Under the pieces are notes generated by a model, which worked only from the letters and a program-made list of their open reading frames with translations, was not told the origin of the DNA and did no database searches. The position numbers and the translations under genes were made by a program. From Rotaria sordida (lineage: Eukaryota > Rotifera > Eurotatoria > Philodinida > Philodinidae): a stretch of DNA of 64,000 bases. Within the stretch, counting starts at the first letter, position 1. Each line of letters starts with the position of its first letter. Where the stretch lies: contig CAJNOL010001341.1 in assembly GCA_905250125.1 (NCBI GenBank), positions 1-64,000 of the forward strand, in the 5' to 3' direction. Positions 37,901-50,600 of this stretch are shown piece by piece.

Positions 37901-38637
37901 TTGATTTTTAAATAAAATTCATAGGTTTTTGAAAAAGAACATTGTTTCAATTCAAGTCATGAGTTAAATTACCCTATTTTAAAATGTATACATACTGATC
38001 AATTAATTCTTTTAATTCAAATCGTTTTGCTATTTTCATTAAAGTTAATAAAAAATCTTCATTTTGTTTTTCAACAATTTCATCTGTATAAACCCATTTT
38101 ATTAATTGAAATCCAACATCATATGGAATGTCTAAAAAGAAATTTATTTTTTATTTTTCTTCGTTCTCTTTAAAATAAAATTTCTACCTGATAGATCAAG
38201 TTCAGTTATATCATCTAATTCTTGTGAATCCCATTTAAGACTACGTGCTGCTAAAATAAATCGATGTCCATATAAAGTTTCTCCATCAAGTTTAATTGAT
38301 ATATCACTTTAAAAGACGGAGAAAAAAAAAACAGTAAAAACTTAATGATTTGTTTTTTGATTTAATATTTACCTGTAAAGTTCACGATTAAATAAGTCAG
38401 CGATTGTTTTAAGTAGACGACATACAAATGAATCTTGATCAATTTTAGTTGTTACATTAAGAATATTATAATTTTTTTCTAATATTTTATATCGTTGTTG
38501 AAGTTTAACATATTCTTCACGAAGAAGAACAAGATGTTGTTGTAATTTGACGATTTCACCTTAACATAATATTGAAATTTAATTAAAATAAGATGAAAAA
38601 AAAAGAATTATTTACCTTGAACATCGCCATTGTTCAT
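28954..38637 (-). CDS. ANKFY1: ANKFY1 (Rabankyrin-5): BTB, ankyrin repeats, FYVE
   Basis: Twenty exons on the minus strand: 38637-38616, 38559-38373, 38306-38188, 38131-37996, 36877-36754, 36701-36552, 36488-36323, 36259-35912, 34535-33710, 32505-32413, 32356-32268, 32205-32138, 32086-31886, 31822-31646, 31562-31415, 30038-29948, 29891-29767, 29716-29570, 29244-29154, 29092-28954. All phases close; 1148 aa, close to the vertebrate length of about 1170. Order: N-terminal coiled coil (about 8-55), BTB domain (about 66-155, SDISIKLDGETLYGHRF), BACK-like linker, about 20 ankyrin repeats (about 215-1070) and a C-terminal FYVE zinc finger. The FYVE domain has C1087, C1090, C1103, C1106, C1111, C1114, C1133, C1136 and the signature NRRHHCR at 1098-1104. 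FYVE binds PI3P on early endosomes; the family protein is a Rab5 effector in macropinocytosis and endosome trafficking. The WxxD motif reads WGES, a mild departure. Large introns (36878-37995, 34536-35911, 32506-33709, 30039-31414) contain palindromic elements. Confidence 0.95.
30838..31022. repeat. High-identity foldback hairpin in an ANKFY1 intron
   Basis: The left arm (30841-30905: AAATCGCAGTCTCAGAAATC, then TTACATCAGATCGTACTTTA and AAGATCTTG) is the near-perfect inverse of the right arm (30955-31020). A loop of ~50 bp separates them. Only a few mismatches in about 65 bp make this the most recent-looking palindrome in the window. Confidence 0.85.
33055..33610. repeat. Palindromic element, family A copy 2
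   Basis: About 555 bp inside an ANKFY1 intron. The arms pair end to end: TCGACTCTATATAATGGCTA on the left with TAGCCATAATATAGAGTCAA-like sequence on the right. Inward, CTTTCTCGAGATATTGAA pairs with the ATACCTCGAGAAAG region near the centre (about 33340-33395). It shares its outer arm with the element at 5.6 kb. Confidence 0.8.
35096..35680. repeat. Palindromic element, family B copy in an ANKFY1 intron
   Basis: The left arm (CTTCTAACTGATAAATCGCT at 35102, then ACTATATGCATTATGTAGAC) is the inverse of the right arm (about 35610-35680, TAGATCTACATAATCTTGAC then GCAATTTATCAGTTGAAAGA). It matches the copies at 17.0 and 61.8 kb. Confidence 0.8.
37400..37645. repeat. Short palindromic element, family A copy 3
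   Basis: The left arm 37400-37480 (TTCGACTTCATATTTTGACT, ACAAGTAGATAT) and the right arm 37565-37645 (ATATCTATTCGTAATCATAA, TATGAAGCCGAA) are inverted copies. The sequence after the left arm (GACTAAGATAAGTTTAAAAG) follows the family A consensus. The element lies in an ANKFY1 intron. Confidence 0.7.
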
Positions 38638-39695
38638 TTTTATTGTAGATGATAAAATAATTTATACAGATAAAATAGAAAATTTTCGTTCCATAATATA
38701 CATTTTGGATACATGTTTACTTGACTATGGTCGAAAGTTTGAGCCAAAAAGAAAAGAAATTATTTACAATATTATTGTAGATTAACGACATCTAATCAAG
38801 ACAATCAAATTTATAGTATTTTCAAAATATAATTTTTTGTTTTCTAACTAAAGTAAAATAAAAAATAAAAATAAGACAAATTTTTTATACGAGTATTAAT
38901 TGGAATCAAATCTTGATTTGTCACCTGTAGGATAGAATAAGGATTAGAAAATTTTTTTCAGTTAGAGTATAGAAAAAGCTTACCTTGCACCACAAGTTAT
39001 ACAACGCTTAATACCTAATAAGAGAGCTCAGTACTATCTCTATCATCGATAAAAATTTCGTGTCAAAGGCTCTTATTTTATTTTATATTTGGATATTCTT
39101 AGCATGACAATTAATTGAATTCATCAAAAAGTAACTTGTAATGCTGAAATATTCTCCAGTGAGGTCTCTACTGTAATCCAGTACTTCCTGAAAGTTTTAT
39201 GATTATAACAAAAACCAGTATTTTTATTCTAAATCCGATGCATTTAGGCCGATCCATCTCGATTTGATGTTTATGATCAAAGTTTATTAAGCTCTGTTTG
39301 TAGTAAAAATATCAGACAAGATGATTCAAATCAAGGTATTTATTACCTGTCAGTGGAACTTTTGGCAACTATTGTAAACATACCCAAAGCAGCGGCGAAG
39401 CCAGGATTTTAGGTTAGGAGACTCAAAGGTTCGTAGGGAGGAGTCTCTCTGCCTCTGCTACTGACCCAAAGCTTATAAAAGAAGTATATCTTTTCATTAT
39501 GCCATATACTATTCTTTTCTACATTGCTTAATCAGAACTCTACCTATGAACATAATATTCCATTTTTTTAATCTAAAATTTATTTAAATAAATAAATAAT
39601 CTTAAATAAAATATAAAATAGATTTTTTCTTTTAATGCTAAAAAATTTATTAAAAAAAAAGATCCAATGAATTACTTCAATTGTTCATTTAATCT
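38638..39695. other. Intergenic between ANKFY1 and the 39.7-kb gene
   Basis: AT-rich. It holds the ANKFY1 promoter region by position, plus one small hAT-like MITE at 39390-39463. Nothing else is recognised. Confidence 0.5.
39382..39471. mobile_element. hAT-like mini-MITE with perfect 8-bp TSD
   Basis: The element is 39390-39463 (74 bp), starting CAGCGGCGAAGCCAGGATTT and ending GCCTCTGCTACTG, so its ends are inverted (CAGCGGCGAAG vs CAGTAGCAGAG). It is flanked by identical 8-bp copies ACCCAAAG at 39382-39389 and 39464-39471. Eight-bp duplications and CAGNGG-type ends are the hAT hallmark. Confidence 0.85.
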
Positions 39696-40850
39696 CTATC
39701 GATAGTATACTAATGGATAATATCCAGATGTGTTAGTAACATAGGATGCTCTAGTTGAATAGATATTATTTGGCATTGACGTATACATAACCGGCTGTCG
39801 TGGATTGTAATAAGTCGACTGTTGCATTACATAATCTGTTGAAGGTCTAGTTGAAACAGTAGTAGATGTTTTTGATGTTGATGTATTTAATAATTCTTTT
39901 TTATTTTTCGATTGATTATTATTTGATGAATTTGGATCATATCGATCGATAATAATAACACGTGTAGTTGTTGATGTTGATGGTGAAAGTGTAGATTTTT
40001 CATTGTTTATAACTTGAAATAAATCTTTGATTGTTTGAGAGCCTATAACAGTATTTGGTGAAGTATATATTCGTTTTGTTGTTATTAATTTTTTCTCATT
40101 AGTATTCGATTTATGATTTGATTTTGTTGAAGTTTGATGAGTTTGAAAATTTGAATGTACAGAATAATTTAATTCACTATCACTAGTTGAACGTGATAAT
40201 GAACGTGAACGTATATTATCACCTGTTGATGAACGATATATAGTAGATGATTTATCAATTGATGTTATTGGTTTTTGATAATATGTTATAGGTGGTTCTA
40301 AAGAATGCCAATCAATAATTGGTTGTTGTTGTTGTTGTTGATAAACTTGATATAATGATGAATTTGGATGTGTTGTTTGTATTGATTCAAAATTTTGTTG
40401 TGAAGTTGGATATGTTCGTTGATTTGGTTTAATAAAATTTGAGGACACTTTTTTATAATGTTTATTATATAGATGATTGATTGGTTTAGGATTAGGTTCA
40501 TACGGATTATATGATACATTGAAAATAGGAAATTCATATGGTGATGGATCAGGATCCTTTGTAGAAGAAAAAAAAAGAAGGGAGAATATTGTACAAATTT
40601 ATAATTATAAATATTAATATTAAACCTTATTACGAAGTTCATATTTCATTCGTTTTAGAATTCCATCTAATCTTGCAGCTAAAATATCTACATCAACATT
40701 TTGACCACTATATAGAAGTTCTTCATAAATTATTCGAGCTTCTTCACTTAAAATCTTTGTAAAACGAGTTATTATATCTGGATTCATACCAGCTAATTTT
40801 TGAGCAACAATATTCACTGCACGTGAAATTATAGAATTATATTTAGGCAT
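39696..40850 (-). CDS. Unrecognised two-exon protein, 361 aa
   Basis: Exon 1 is 40850-40626 and exon 2 is 40556-39696, phase 0, with intron GTTTAAT...CTACAAAG. The first 75 residues are well structured by appearance and helical (IISRAVNIVAQKLAGMNPDI, then FTKILSEEARIIYEELLYSG). The remainder is disordered and rich in Ser, Thr, Asn, Gln and Tyr, including a (Q)6 run and several YxxP/NPYEPNPKP patches, and ends LVYYR. No domain is recognised. It is transcribed divergently from Elongin-B with 492 bp between the starts. The cleanly open 861-nt second exon and the in-phase intron argue for a real gene. Confidence 0.75.
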
Positions 40851-41342
40851 TATTGTTTTTTAAATATCTATTTCGTAATTAATAGAAACCATTACATAGA
40901 CAACATTAAAAATAAATCAATATTTTACCTTTTACCTTAACTAATTATATTTCTTATTCGTTATTACCTTCAAATGAATACAGACATCGATTATTTATAC
41001 ATTTTCATACGACTGTAAATATCTATAATTTCATCTCGGTCGCTCTATGAACCAAAACGAGATGTGATTTATTGATAAATCGATTATATTTCTCATTTCA
41101 AAAAAAAAGAAAGAAAAATGAAATTGATATTAAAAAAAAAAATATCAGTTAATAGTGACATCTGGTATACAGTTACTTTATGGTTTTTGACATTTAGAAG
41201 AGGAAGGATAATCTAGTCTGATTGGTTTGATCCAATTGAGAATAGTTATTTACTCATTCAATCAAGAATTTTCTTTACTAAAAGAAAAAAAACGGGACAG
41301 ATTTTTTAAATTATATTTGATATTCATATATCTTCTTTAATA
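40851..41342. promoter_or_regulatory. Divergent promoter region
   Basis: A 492-bp gap separates the starts of the unrecognised minus-strand gene and Elongin-B. It must hold both promoters if they are not shared. It is AT-rich, with no motif I can name. Confidence 0.45.
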
Positions 41343-44300
41343 ATGGATGTATTTATGATGATTCGTCGACAAAAATTAACACTTTTTCTTGATAATAAAG
41401 AAACTTCAACAGTTTTGGAATTAAAAAAAATGATTGAAGGTATTACAAAAGTATCATCAAATAATATACGTTTAATAATTGATTCAACTAAACAAATAAT
41501 GGATGATGATAATCAAACACTTGCTGATTGTGGATTAACAAGTGTTATAGCTAAACCATATTCTCCTATACTTCTATATTTATGTTATAGAAAAAATACA
41601 GGAGGACATGAAAATGATTGGGAACCAATTGATGTTACTGAATTGTAAGTTATAAAAACAAATGTTTTATTTCAAACTAATTACATATGTTTTCACTAAT
41701 AATTAAGAGTAATTAAATTTGATTAATGAAAAAAAAAATTTCGTGGTTAACTATCACAATGGATGAGTCTTGAAGATATTTTATTGATTCAATATTAAGT
41801 ATGTGACAACTTTCCGGTACACTTGTACGATTTAGTAATATGAGTCGGAAGGGATAAAATGAATTGTTTTTTGGAGATACTAATTCATTTTTTCAAGGAA
41901 AAGTAACAAACTTCAAATCTTTAGTTTCCGTTGTTTTCTCTTCGAGAACTGATGATCGCAACCAGTTCCGATCGTAAATAGTCACACGTCTTGTTGCTTG
42001 AATTTTTAAAATTAAATTCTCAATTCTTCGAGAAATAGTATTTATTACTAGCGAAGGAACATTCTCAGGTATAAATCTTCATTTTGCGCCAGTTTGTAGA
42101 ACTTAACAAGTTGATCACAATGCCGTGAAGCTTTCTTCCTCATTGGATGTCTTTAGAGAGAAGTTAGGTCAATCTCAACTTTTGTTTTTCTTCGAAATTC
42201 ATCTCATTTCAATTGTATATTCATCTATTACAAATACATGTTGATCATGTTTCCATGATCTGTCTTATCAATTGTAGTTTTTTATATTAACATGCAACAA
42301 AACAATTAAATAGAATGCAAACTATTGAAAATGAGATATGTGACAAAGCTTTAATTATTATGTCTCTAACATAGTTTTCAAGAGAATCTTGATAAGCTAT
42401 TAGTGTAATTCCCGTGAGATTAAAAATATGAAACATGATATAGTTGCTGTTGTTAATCATAGGGAAATTGTTTTATTCAATCTATTTTGGGACATGTGTC
42501 TTCATCATTCTTTTTATTTTATCCTTCAGAAATGTAATTGATACATGATCTTTGATCATATACCAACAACATATGTCACGATCTGTGTGAAGGAGTACAG
42601 TGTGTGTATCTAGGTGAACATTTGGCTAAAAAATGAAAATCGTACTTTTGCAAGATTTAAATATACAAAAAAAATATTCTTCGAAATCCGAAGAGCTTGT
42701 TCTGTAAAATGAACAATCCAATCTCCAAAGTTTTGCAAATTTTGTCAAAATATTCTTCTATCTATCGTTTCTAATTCCTGTTAGCGCAAATATTCGTTGA
42801 TTGCATAGTGAGTTTCAAAAAAAAATCTAGATTTTTTAGTTTTTCTGACTTTAGAAAAATATTTAATGGACAAAAATAGTATATTCAAAATCAACGCATT
42901 AAACTGCATCGAATGATATATAACACAAAACAATTTTGAAGAGAAAAGTTTTTTTTTTTTTTGTCTTAAAAATGTTTTTCTACATCATATTCAATCATTT
43001 TTGAGCAAGAAAGTCATATATCCCCTACTATGCAAAAAAAAAATGAAAACTGTGAAGGTGCGTGCAAATTTCTACTCTATATATTTCAACACTTCGCATA
43101 GATCGTGTTTCACAAAACAAAAGAGTTGAATTTCATACATCGATAATATTAATAGTATTGAAATATTCTAAGTATAGACGAAGTTAACCATTGTTTATGT
43201 AAATATGTACAGTTAATTAAGATGTATGTAGTGTTAAAATTTTTTTTGCATACTGAGAACTAAATTAATATAAAAATTAAAATTTAATAAATAAAAGAGT
43301 AATTATTTTTCTGAAGTTGACATTGATCTAGCTTCTCAAAGACATTGAAAGAGAAGAAATGTTCTATGTCATCATGATCAATCTATTGAGTTCTACAAAA
43401 CTGGCAAATAAACAATTGACAACGGAAATTCACACTTAAGGATCCTTCCTCATAACACAAATTCATTGAAAAAAAAAAAAGAACATAAGAAAGACTGCTA
43501 AATATACTAGAAAAATACTAAACATATATTTTGGTTTTTTAACATTTAATTAAAACACAGAATAATTGTCAGCAAAGAATTTACTACAAAAAAAGCTCAT
43601 TGATAATTGTTTTTACGAATCCGTTTGATTAAAAATATATAGAAGATCGTACTAAAAGTTTTATGACAGCTCTTAATTAAATATAAATGCACGATCTGTT
43701 TTTTTTTTTTTCGGAAATACATTCTCAAGAGTATTCGTACGATATAAAAATATATTTTATCATGATGCATTTTGTTTTTTTTTTTTGCCTTGTAAAGCTT
43801 GACATTGATAGATATTCTGCTAAGAACTAGATCAGAACTATTTTCAAACACTGATAACTTCTCATATTTGATTTGTTCAAAAAAAAAAAAAAAAAAGAAC
43901 TTATAAATTTTCATTTGAAATCTTTTCCTATTTCTGTTGGCGAAAAATTCCAATCAATATGACTCCTATTGTTTTAAAATTCTAAAAAGTATCGTCCTAA
44001 ATTCTCTAAATCGTTTTAACTTTTTCGAACAAAAAAAATTATGAAAATAAATGAAGAAGATCTTCTTTAAAATTTTGTACTCTTAGACATAATTGAAGAC
44101 CGCAAATCTTCTACAGAATTTAGAACTAACAATTCTAATATTGTATTTTATTCTGATAGAAAATATTTATTTCATTAAATATGTATGAACCTTCCAACTA
44201 ACACATAAATATTTTTATATTTTAAGAAACAATATAATTCTACTTGATGACTTCTAATAATAAAAGAACGTTTGTTTGTTTTTAATTATGTAATAATATC

Positions 44301-45357
44301 TTGAAGTTAAAGAAAATTGACATTATTTGATTAATACTTTAAAAAATTCGATAAGATAAAATAAAACTCTACCTACATATCACGAAAGGTCATCTACTAT
44401 TTTCAACTTTAGGTAAACCGAACAGAAAAAAAGGGATAATTTGGAAACAAAATTTTCTCATTGAAATTTAGAATTTTGAATATAATAATCAATATCAATT
44501 TCAGAAGAAAGAAGGTTTTCTTTAAATGTTAGTATATATCTTCTATTCATTTTTTTTTAAATTAATAATTTTTCATGTGTAAAAAATTAAACATTATATA
44601 TTGGAGAGAAATTCAAAGTAAAATTATTGAATAAGTATGACAAACAAAAAATTTTTTTTGTCCAGAAGTGTAAGTCGATACATTGAGCAGCAGGATTTAT
44701 TCTAACTTTTTTTCCTCCACTGACGACAGCAACTACAAAAGTCACAGGCTTCAGCGATGGTAGCGGCTTACGTCACTATTTTTGTTCTTTTAATGTCGTA
44801 GGAAGTTTGAAGGAAACATCTCACTTGTTGTTGCTCTATCGTTGTGTATAATCTCAATAGAAACTTTTATTTTGTGAGTACTCAATGCTGAAAAACTAGA
44901 TTTGGGGTTTTTGGATTTTAGGAATATAGTGAAGATTTCAATTCCTGTAAATCTTTGTTAGAAATGAATTTTTGTCTATCTAAATCATTATTTGAATTCA
45001 TTATGTCAGTTACCATTATAGTCGAAATTAAATCTATATGATCAATTTTTTGAGTCAGTGAATATAAAATTACAATATGATAATAGTAATTTGTGTAAAA
45101 ATTACTTCCGGAGAAGAAAAAAAAAAGAATCTCAAAATGACACATGAAATAAAATCTTCTTTAGGTCGAAGTCATTTCCTGTATACTTAATAGACTTTTT
45201 AATTCTTCAAAAAAAAAAATTCAAACATTAAATTAATAAAAATTTTAATTATTTATTTGAATTTTTGTTTTTTTTTTCTAGAAGTACTCCTCCATCATTA
45301 CCCGATGTATTTAAAACAGATGATGACAAAAAGGACAATATTCAAATTGCTTCATAG
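41343..45357 (+). CDS. ELOB: Elongin-B
   Basis: Exon 1 is 41343-41644 and exon 2 is 45282-45357, joined in phase 2; 125 aa (about 118 in vertebrates). It starts MDVFMMIRRQKLTLFLDNKE with the ubiquitin-like fold through residue ~100. It ends with the conserved tail STPPSLPDVFK, the segment that contacts the SOCS-box partner in known complexes. Elongin-B pairs with Elongin-C, in Elongin A complexes for RNA polymerase II elongation and in CUL2/CUL5 ubiquitin ligases with VHL/SOCS-box proteins. The single intron is 3.6 kb, very long for this region, and contains a dispersed repeat shared with a CCDC181 intron. Confidence 0.95.
42425..43135 (+). repeat. Family C dispersed repeat in the Elongin-B intron
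   Basis: Sequence 42427-42600 (GATATAGTTGCTGTTGTTAA, then TTGTTTTATTCAATCTATTT and CACGATCTGTGTGAAGGAG) is clearly homologous to 53066-53315. The rest of the unit (TTTCAACACTTCGCATAGAT, then CGTGTTTCACAAAAC) resumes only at ~43080. About 450 bp therefore seems inserted in this copy, flanked by CTGTGTGAAGG/CTGTGAAGG. Confidence 0.6.
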
Positions 45358-45468
45358 AATGAAATAAATAGCTTACAATAATTACATGCAATTCACAAAC
45401 GTTTTTTCTTTTTCATATATGCAGTAGCATGCTTTTGTTTTTTTGTTTTAGGAATTTTGTTTGTGTTT

Positions 45469-45503
<35 letters not shown>

Positions 45504-45912
45504 TTCAAAATTTCATTTCGTTGATGATTTAATTTTATTCATATGCTTATTTCTTAGTGTCATTTAATCATCAAAGCAAAATATTTGAAACAAAAAAAAA
45601 AGAAAATTAATTAATTTAATATAGATAAATTCGTTCTTTTTTTTTCTTCTTCACACAAATGTCATTACTCAATTTTCTTTTTTTTGTTTTTGTCTTCGGA
45701 GCTGCATTATTCAATATGGAATGACATTGAACAAAACAAAAAAAAAAAAGAAAAAGAATATATGTACGAAAGGTTAAACAGTACGGGGAAATGTTTATAG
45801 AATGAAGAAAGAAAAAAAATGATTTAAGACGAAATATAAACATTAATTTCATAAATAAATAATTAAGAGACAAAAAAATATATATATATATATTTAGGGA
45901 TTAGATGCTGGA
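45358..45912. other. Convergent 3' region of Elongin-B and VAT1-like
   Basis: There is no gene. It holds 3' UTR-like AT-rich sequence of both genes and a ~29-nt poly-T tract at 45472-45500. Confidence 0.5.
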
Positions 45913-47641
45913 TTATTTTTGTTGAAAATCTTCTGGATCTTTGTCATCATTATCATCATCATCAGGACCTGATGTTGAACTTGAATGAGCATCCTCAGAA
46001 CGTCCATGTGATGTATTAGTTTTTAACTAAAATAAAATATAAAGAATAAAAATAAAAAAAAACGAAGCAAAAGAATTTCTTTTTTTTTTTACTTTTTTTG
46101 CTTTTTCTATTTTTGCTTGAACAAATGGTTCGATTACTACTTTACCAATATTTTTACGTTCAATTAATTTTCCAAGAGCATTATTTATCTGTAAATATAT
46201 AAATTTTTTTTTTATATAGTAAAAAATATAAAATAGATTTTGCTTTTGAAAAAAAAATATACTTCTTCAAATGTAAATACAGAATCTATAACTGGTTTTA
46301 TTTTTCCTTCTTTATAAAGAATAAATATTTTATGCATTATATCAGCTAAATAACGACGTGTATCATTTGAACCACGTAGAAGTAATTGAATTAAATTAAA
46401 ACCATGTATTGATTTGCTATCTTGAAATAAACGTAAACAACTTATTTTATCATTTTGCCACCACTAAAAAAAATATGTTGTTCTTTTTTTTTTTGTCTTC
46501 ATTAATAAAAAATAAATGATTACACATACATTAGACATTCCTTTTGTAAGGCCAAAGAAATTTTTTACACTCCAACCAAGTAAACTTGATGTACCATACA
46601 TAATATATTTTCCATTAAATTTAAGTAAAGCAAGACCACGTTCACAATCATCACCTGCCATACAATCAAGAACTAAATCAACACCATCTGGTGCTATTCT
46701 AAAATTTCAATTATAATTTATACAACAAACCAAAAAAAAAAAAAGAACTAGCTAATAATTTATACTTTTTTACGTCTTCTATATAGTCAATATCATGTTC
46801 AAATAAATAATGAATATGAGCACGCAATACTTCAAATTTATGTGAACTTGCTGTTGCTATAAGTGTTAAATTAGGCACAAGTTTTGAAAGTTGAGTTAAT
46901 GCAACTAGAAACAGAAAAAAAAAATATTGATTTATTGTTTTCTTTTGCTTTATTTCAAATGTGTAGATTAATATAAATAATTATCTTACCACCAATACCA
47001 CCACCAGCTGAATGAAATAATAATGTTTGATTTGGTTTAATATTACCAATTTCAAATAGAAGTATATATGCAGTAAGATATGCAACAGGAAGTACGGCTG
47101 CTTCTCGATATGTCATTTCTTTTGGAATTTTAAAAACTAAATCTTTTTTAACAATAATTTGTTCAGTCCAAGCTGAAAAATATGTAATTACAACAACACG
47201 ATCACCTCTCTATATAAAATAAAAAATTTATTTAAGAAAAAAAAAAATATATATTTCTTTAGTTTAATCTTACATCAACGTTAGTAACATTTGTTCCAAT
47301 ATCAAGTACTTCACCACTAAATTCAAAACCGGGTACAAATGGAGGTCGTGGAGTATCTTCTAACAGACCATAACGAGCAAGAACATCATTAAAACTGATT
47401 CCACTAGAATAAAAAAAAAAAGACATACAAAATTATTTTTTTTCTTTTTATTCTTAAATTTTTAATAAGAATATTACCAAGCTTTGACAGCTATTAATAC
47501 TTCATCATCAGTCGGTGCTGGTGGTTTTGGTATTGTTGTTACTTTAGGTTCTCTTTTTCCAGTTAATGTTTGTTGAAGAATTATGCATTTAATATCAGAT
47601 GTTGAATTTTTATTTGTCATGGTTTCATTGCTACTAGCCAT
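45913..47641 (-). CDS. VAT1: VAT1-like MDR-family quinone oxidoreductase
   Basis: Eight exons on the minus strand: 47641-47478, 47403-47274, 47209-46990, 46904-46766, 46698-46530, 46463-46263, 46188-46093, 46026-45913; phases close and the product is 410 aa (about 393 in vertebrate VAT1). It is a medium-chain dehydrogenase/reductase. The N-terminal catalytic domain is GroES-like (VKACGISFNDVLARYGLLED; VPGFEFSGEVLDIGTNV). The NADPH-binding Rossmann motif is HSAGGGIG (about 164-171), followed by DLVLDCMAGD. The tail is acidic and Asp/Ser-rich (DDDDNDDKDPEDFQQK). No Cys cluster for a structural zinc is present, in keeping with the VAT1 branch. Known relatives act at synaptic vesicle or mitochondrial outer membranes in vesicle and lipid handling; the substrate is unsettled. 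It could also be a close VAT1L-type paralogue. Confidence 0.88.
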
Positions 47642-50600
47642 ATTATTGTTCTGGAAAGAAAACGTATCAATCTAGTCTATATATATATAGTATGCGGTGC
47701 TTTTGTTCACATCTATTCGCAATTTAAACGAAGCAAGTTCGTTGTTGTCACCTATTTCTTCTTCTTTTTCCTCTCTTTTATTCCGACGACACTAACTCTA
47801 TTTGATGTTATTCTTTACAAGCGTATAGTAAATGTGTGTGAGCATTTTTATTTATCCGTCGTTGCTATAACCTCCTCTCTTCTTCGTTTTTCTTTTTTGC
47901 GGTTCCTTTTTTCCTTATTTTTATATTTGTGGAAAATACAGCCACTAGTTGTCGTTGGTGATTCTTCTTTCTTTTTTTTTTTTTTTTCTTGAATATAAAC
48001 CAGAAGAAAGAGAAAAGACGAAGAACTCAAGACTATTCTATCATGATGAAAATGAGTTTCTTTCTTTCTTTTTTTTTTTTTTCTTTATCCTTCTTCATAC
48101 TTTTAGCAGAAACAGTAGAACATAGTAAAAAGAACCATGTTCATCTCGATCATAATCACGAGATCTTCTCTGTATTCTATCTTCAAAATTGTAACAACGG
48201 AAGAGAGAACAACAGTGGAATTTCCGTACGCATTTTTACCATAATCGAGATCATAGTCAATGCTAGACATGCATTCTAGTAATTCAAGGATAAAGAAGAA
48301 TGATATGCAATCATGAATATATATATAAAAACAAAAAAAGAACAGATCAATTCCTTTTTCTTTTAACACCAAAACAAAAAATATATTATCAAGATTCTTG
48401 ATTATATACTGTATTTTATTTCCGTACTTTATCATCATATGTAAATATTTTGGACTAAAAAAAAACAAAATACGTTAACATTTTTTTTGTTTTAATAAAA
48501 AAATTTTTTTTTTATTCAAATTCGAACAGATTCTATTTCATAATTAATATTTCTTTAATTTTAATCATACAAATTGATGTACATATATATGTATATGCTA
48601 TTTTTAGTATTATAAATAATAATGAAATTCAAAAATACTGACATGACAAATAGATTTTTTTATTATTATTATTGTTCTTACTCATTGAGGCAAACTGTAA
48701 TTGACATCAGCATTTCTGATATATTTATAATTGTTTTTAATATTCTATTTTATTCAATTGAATTTTTGAAAACTTCATCTAATAAATATAAAATATAAAT
48801 ATATTATTGGAATAAAATTCATGTGTATCTATTCTTTGTATAAATGAGAGAGTCTCGATTAGATAGAAAAATATTTGATCATTAGAAGTTTTTATTCCCT
48901 TGATAATAGTGTTATTTGGTTTTTTTTTTATGAAAGAAAAATTGCTTCTTTTTTTTGTTTCTATATAAAGAAATAATTGGTATATTATCAAAAAAAAAAA
49001 AAAAGAAAAAGACAGACACTTGGCAAAATATAAAAGATAAAAAGACTTGTATTTTTTCATATGTTCTCATTTTATTATTTCTAGAATAATATTTTATAAG
49101 CGAAAAAAACAATTATCATTATTTTGATGATTATTATGATTATTCTTAATCAAAATATCGATTGGTTACTAAGTGATCTGCTAGTTGAAACGACGCTACT
49201 GAAGACATTGTTTGATGAGAATCTATTGTTGAATAAGACAAAAGACTTTTCATAAGTCATTGCACTCGTGTTAACACTACAAATAGATAAAAAAAAAATT
49301 ATGTAAAACAGTACTAACTATAGAATATACGAAGATGATAATGAAGAAACTATCTCAAGTGATACCAGAGATTTTGACTGACTGACCCGTAGTTCATGTG
49401 CAAATTGGACCTCTGACAGTTCACGAGTTAGGTACTTTCATGATTATGGGTTTCAGAGGTCGGGTTATATGTTGATGTATACCCGTGAGTACAACTTGTT
49501 TTTATAAAGATTACTTGTCATCTTTCATCCTTTCTCTCTGCATATAGTTATGTTTACTAGTCATGTTATTTCTCGTTCCTTCCACTGATTTATTAGTTTT
49601 TACTATTTCCTTTGCTCTTCATCATTGAGATTCTTGCAATTATTTATTCTTATTACATGTTCGTTCAAATCATTCATGTACTTGTTTTGAAGCATGCTGA
49701 CATATAAAAATACTTTGAGTATAGGTCTTCTCTTTGATGCACCGAACCAGAAATCCACATTCCTTTTTTTGTCTATAGATACTGCATAGTAATCTAATGA
49801 AATCCTAAAAATATTTGGATTCTTATTGATATTAATCGTGCTATCGAATTTTTAATATCTCTATTTTCAAGATATTTCAAGTTTCTAGAAAACTCTTATT
49901 TTCAAATTTTGATTTGAAACTTTGTGCATATAGAGAACACACCTAAACTAGTTTCCATAAAAAAAAAGTTCAAAGTTTTGAATAAAGTATTCAATAACTT
50001 AGTTAAATATCAATAAGAACCTAGATTCTTTTAGAGTTTTTATTAGAATATTATGTAGTATCTATAGACCAAAAAATCATTGAAATCGGAAGGGAACAGC
50101 TAAAGATGTTTCCTCGTAAGTTTATTAAATGATATGTTATTAGTTCATTCAATGTAAGAAATGGAAATGAAAAATACATAATCTAGTTAGTTTTCGATTC
50201 TGGTTTTCCTCATTGATCGTCATTATTATTCTAGTCGAAGTTGTATTTACTATATTACTATTAAATATATGAACATATATTATTTTTGCTTTACAAATTT
50301 TTTTCGTTTTTTTTAGTTTAATTGAAATTTTATAATATTTATGTACATGTTCAGAAATAAAAGATCATATTTTAATTTTACAAATAATTAAAAAAATGAA
50401 TGTGTGAACAAAAGCAAAAACCTAACGAATTTACTAATAAAATTTCTAGTGATCCGTGAGTCGAAGAAAAAACCATTCAATTCGTGAAGTAAGCCGAGAT
50501 TAGGTTAAAAAAACACAATCATTAACATCTCTGGATGGTATCTCGGATTTATAATGAGACATGTCTCATTAGGTAGGATCTATTAAAACTAGAAAAAGTC

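Noticed and set aside
47848..48468. Frames of 60-121 codons upstream of VAT1-like
   Set aside because: Driven by CT-rich and poly-T tracts; no domain and they overlap on both strands.
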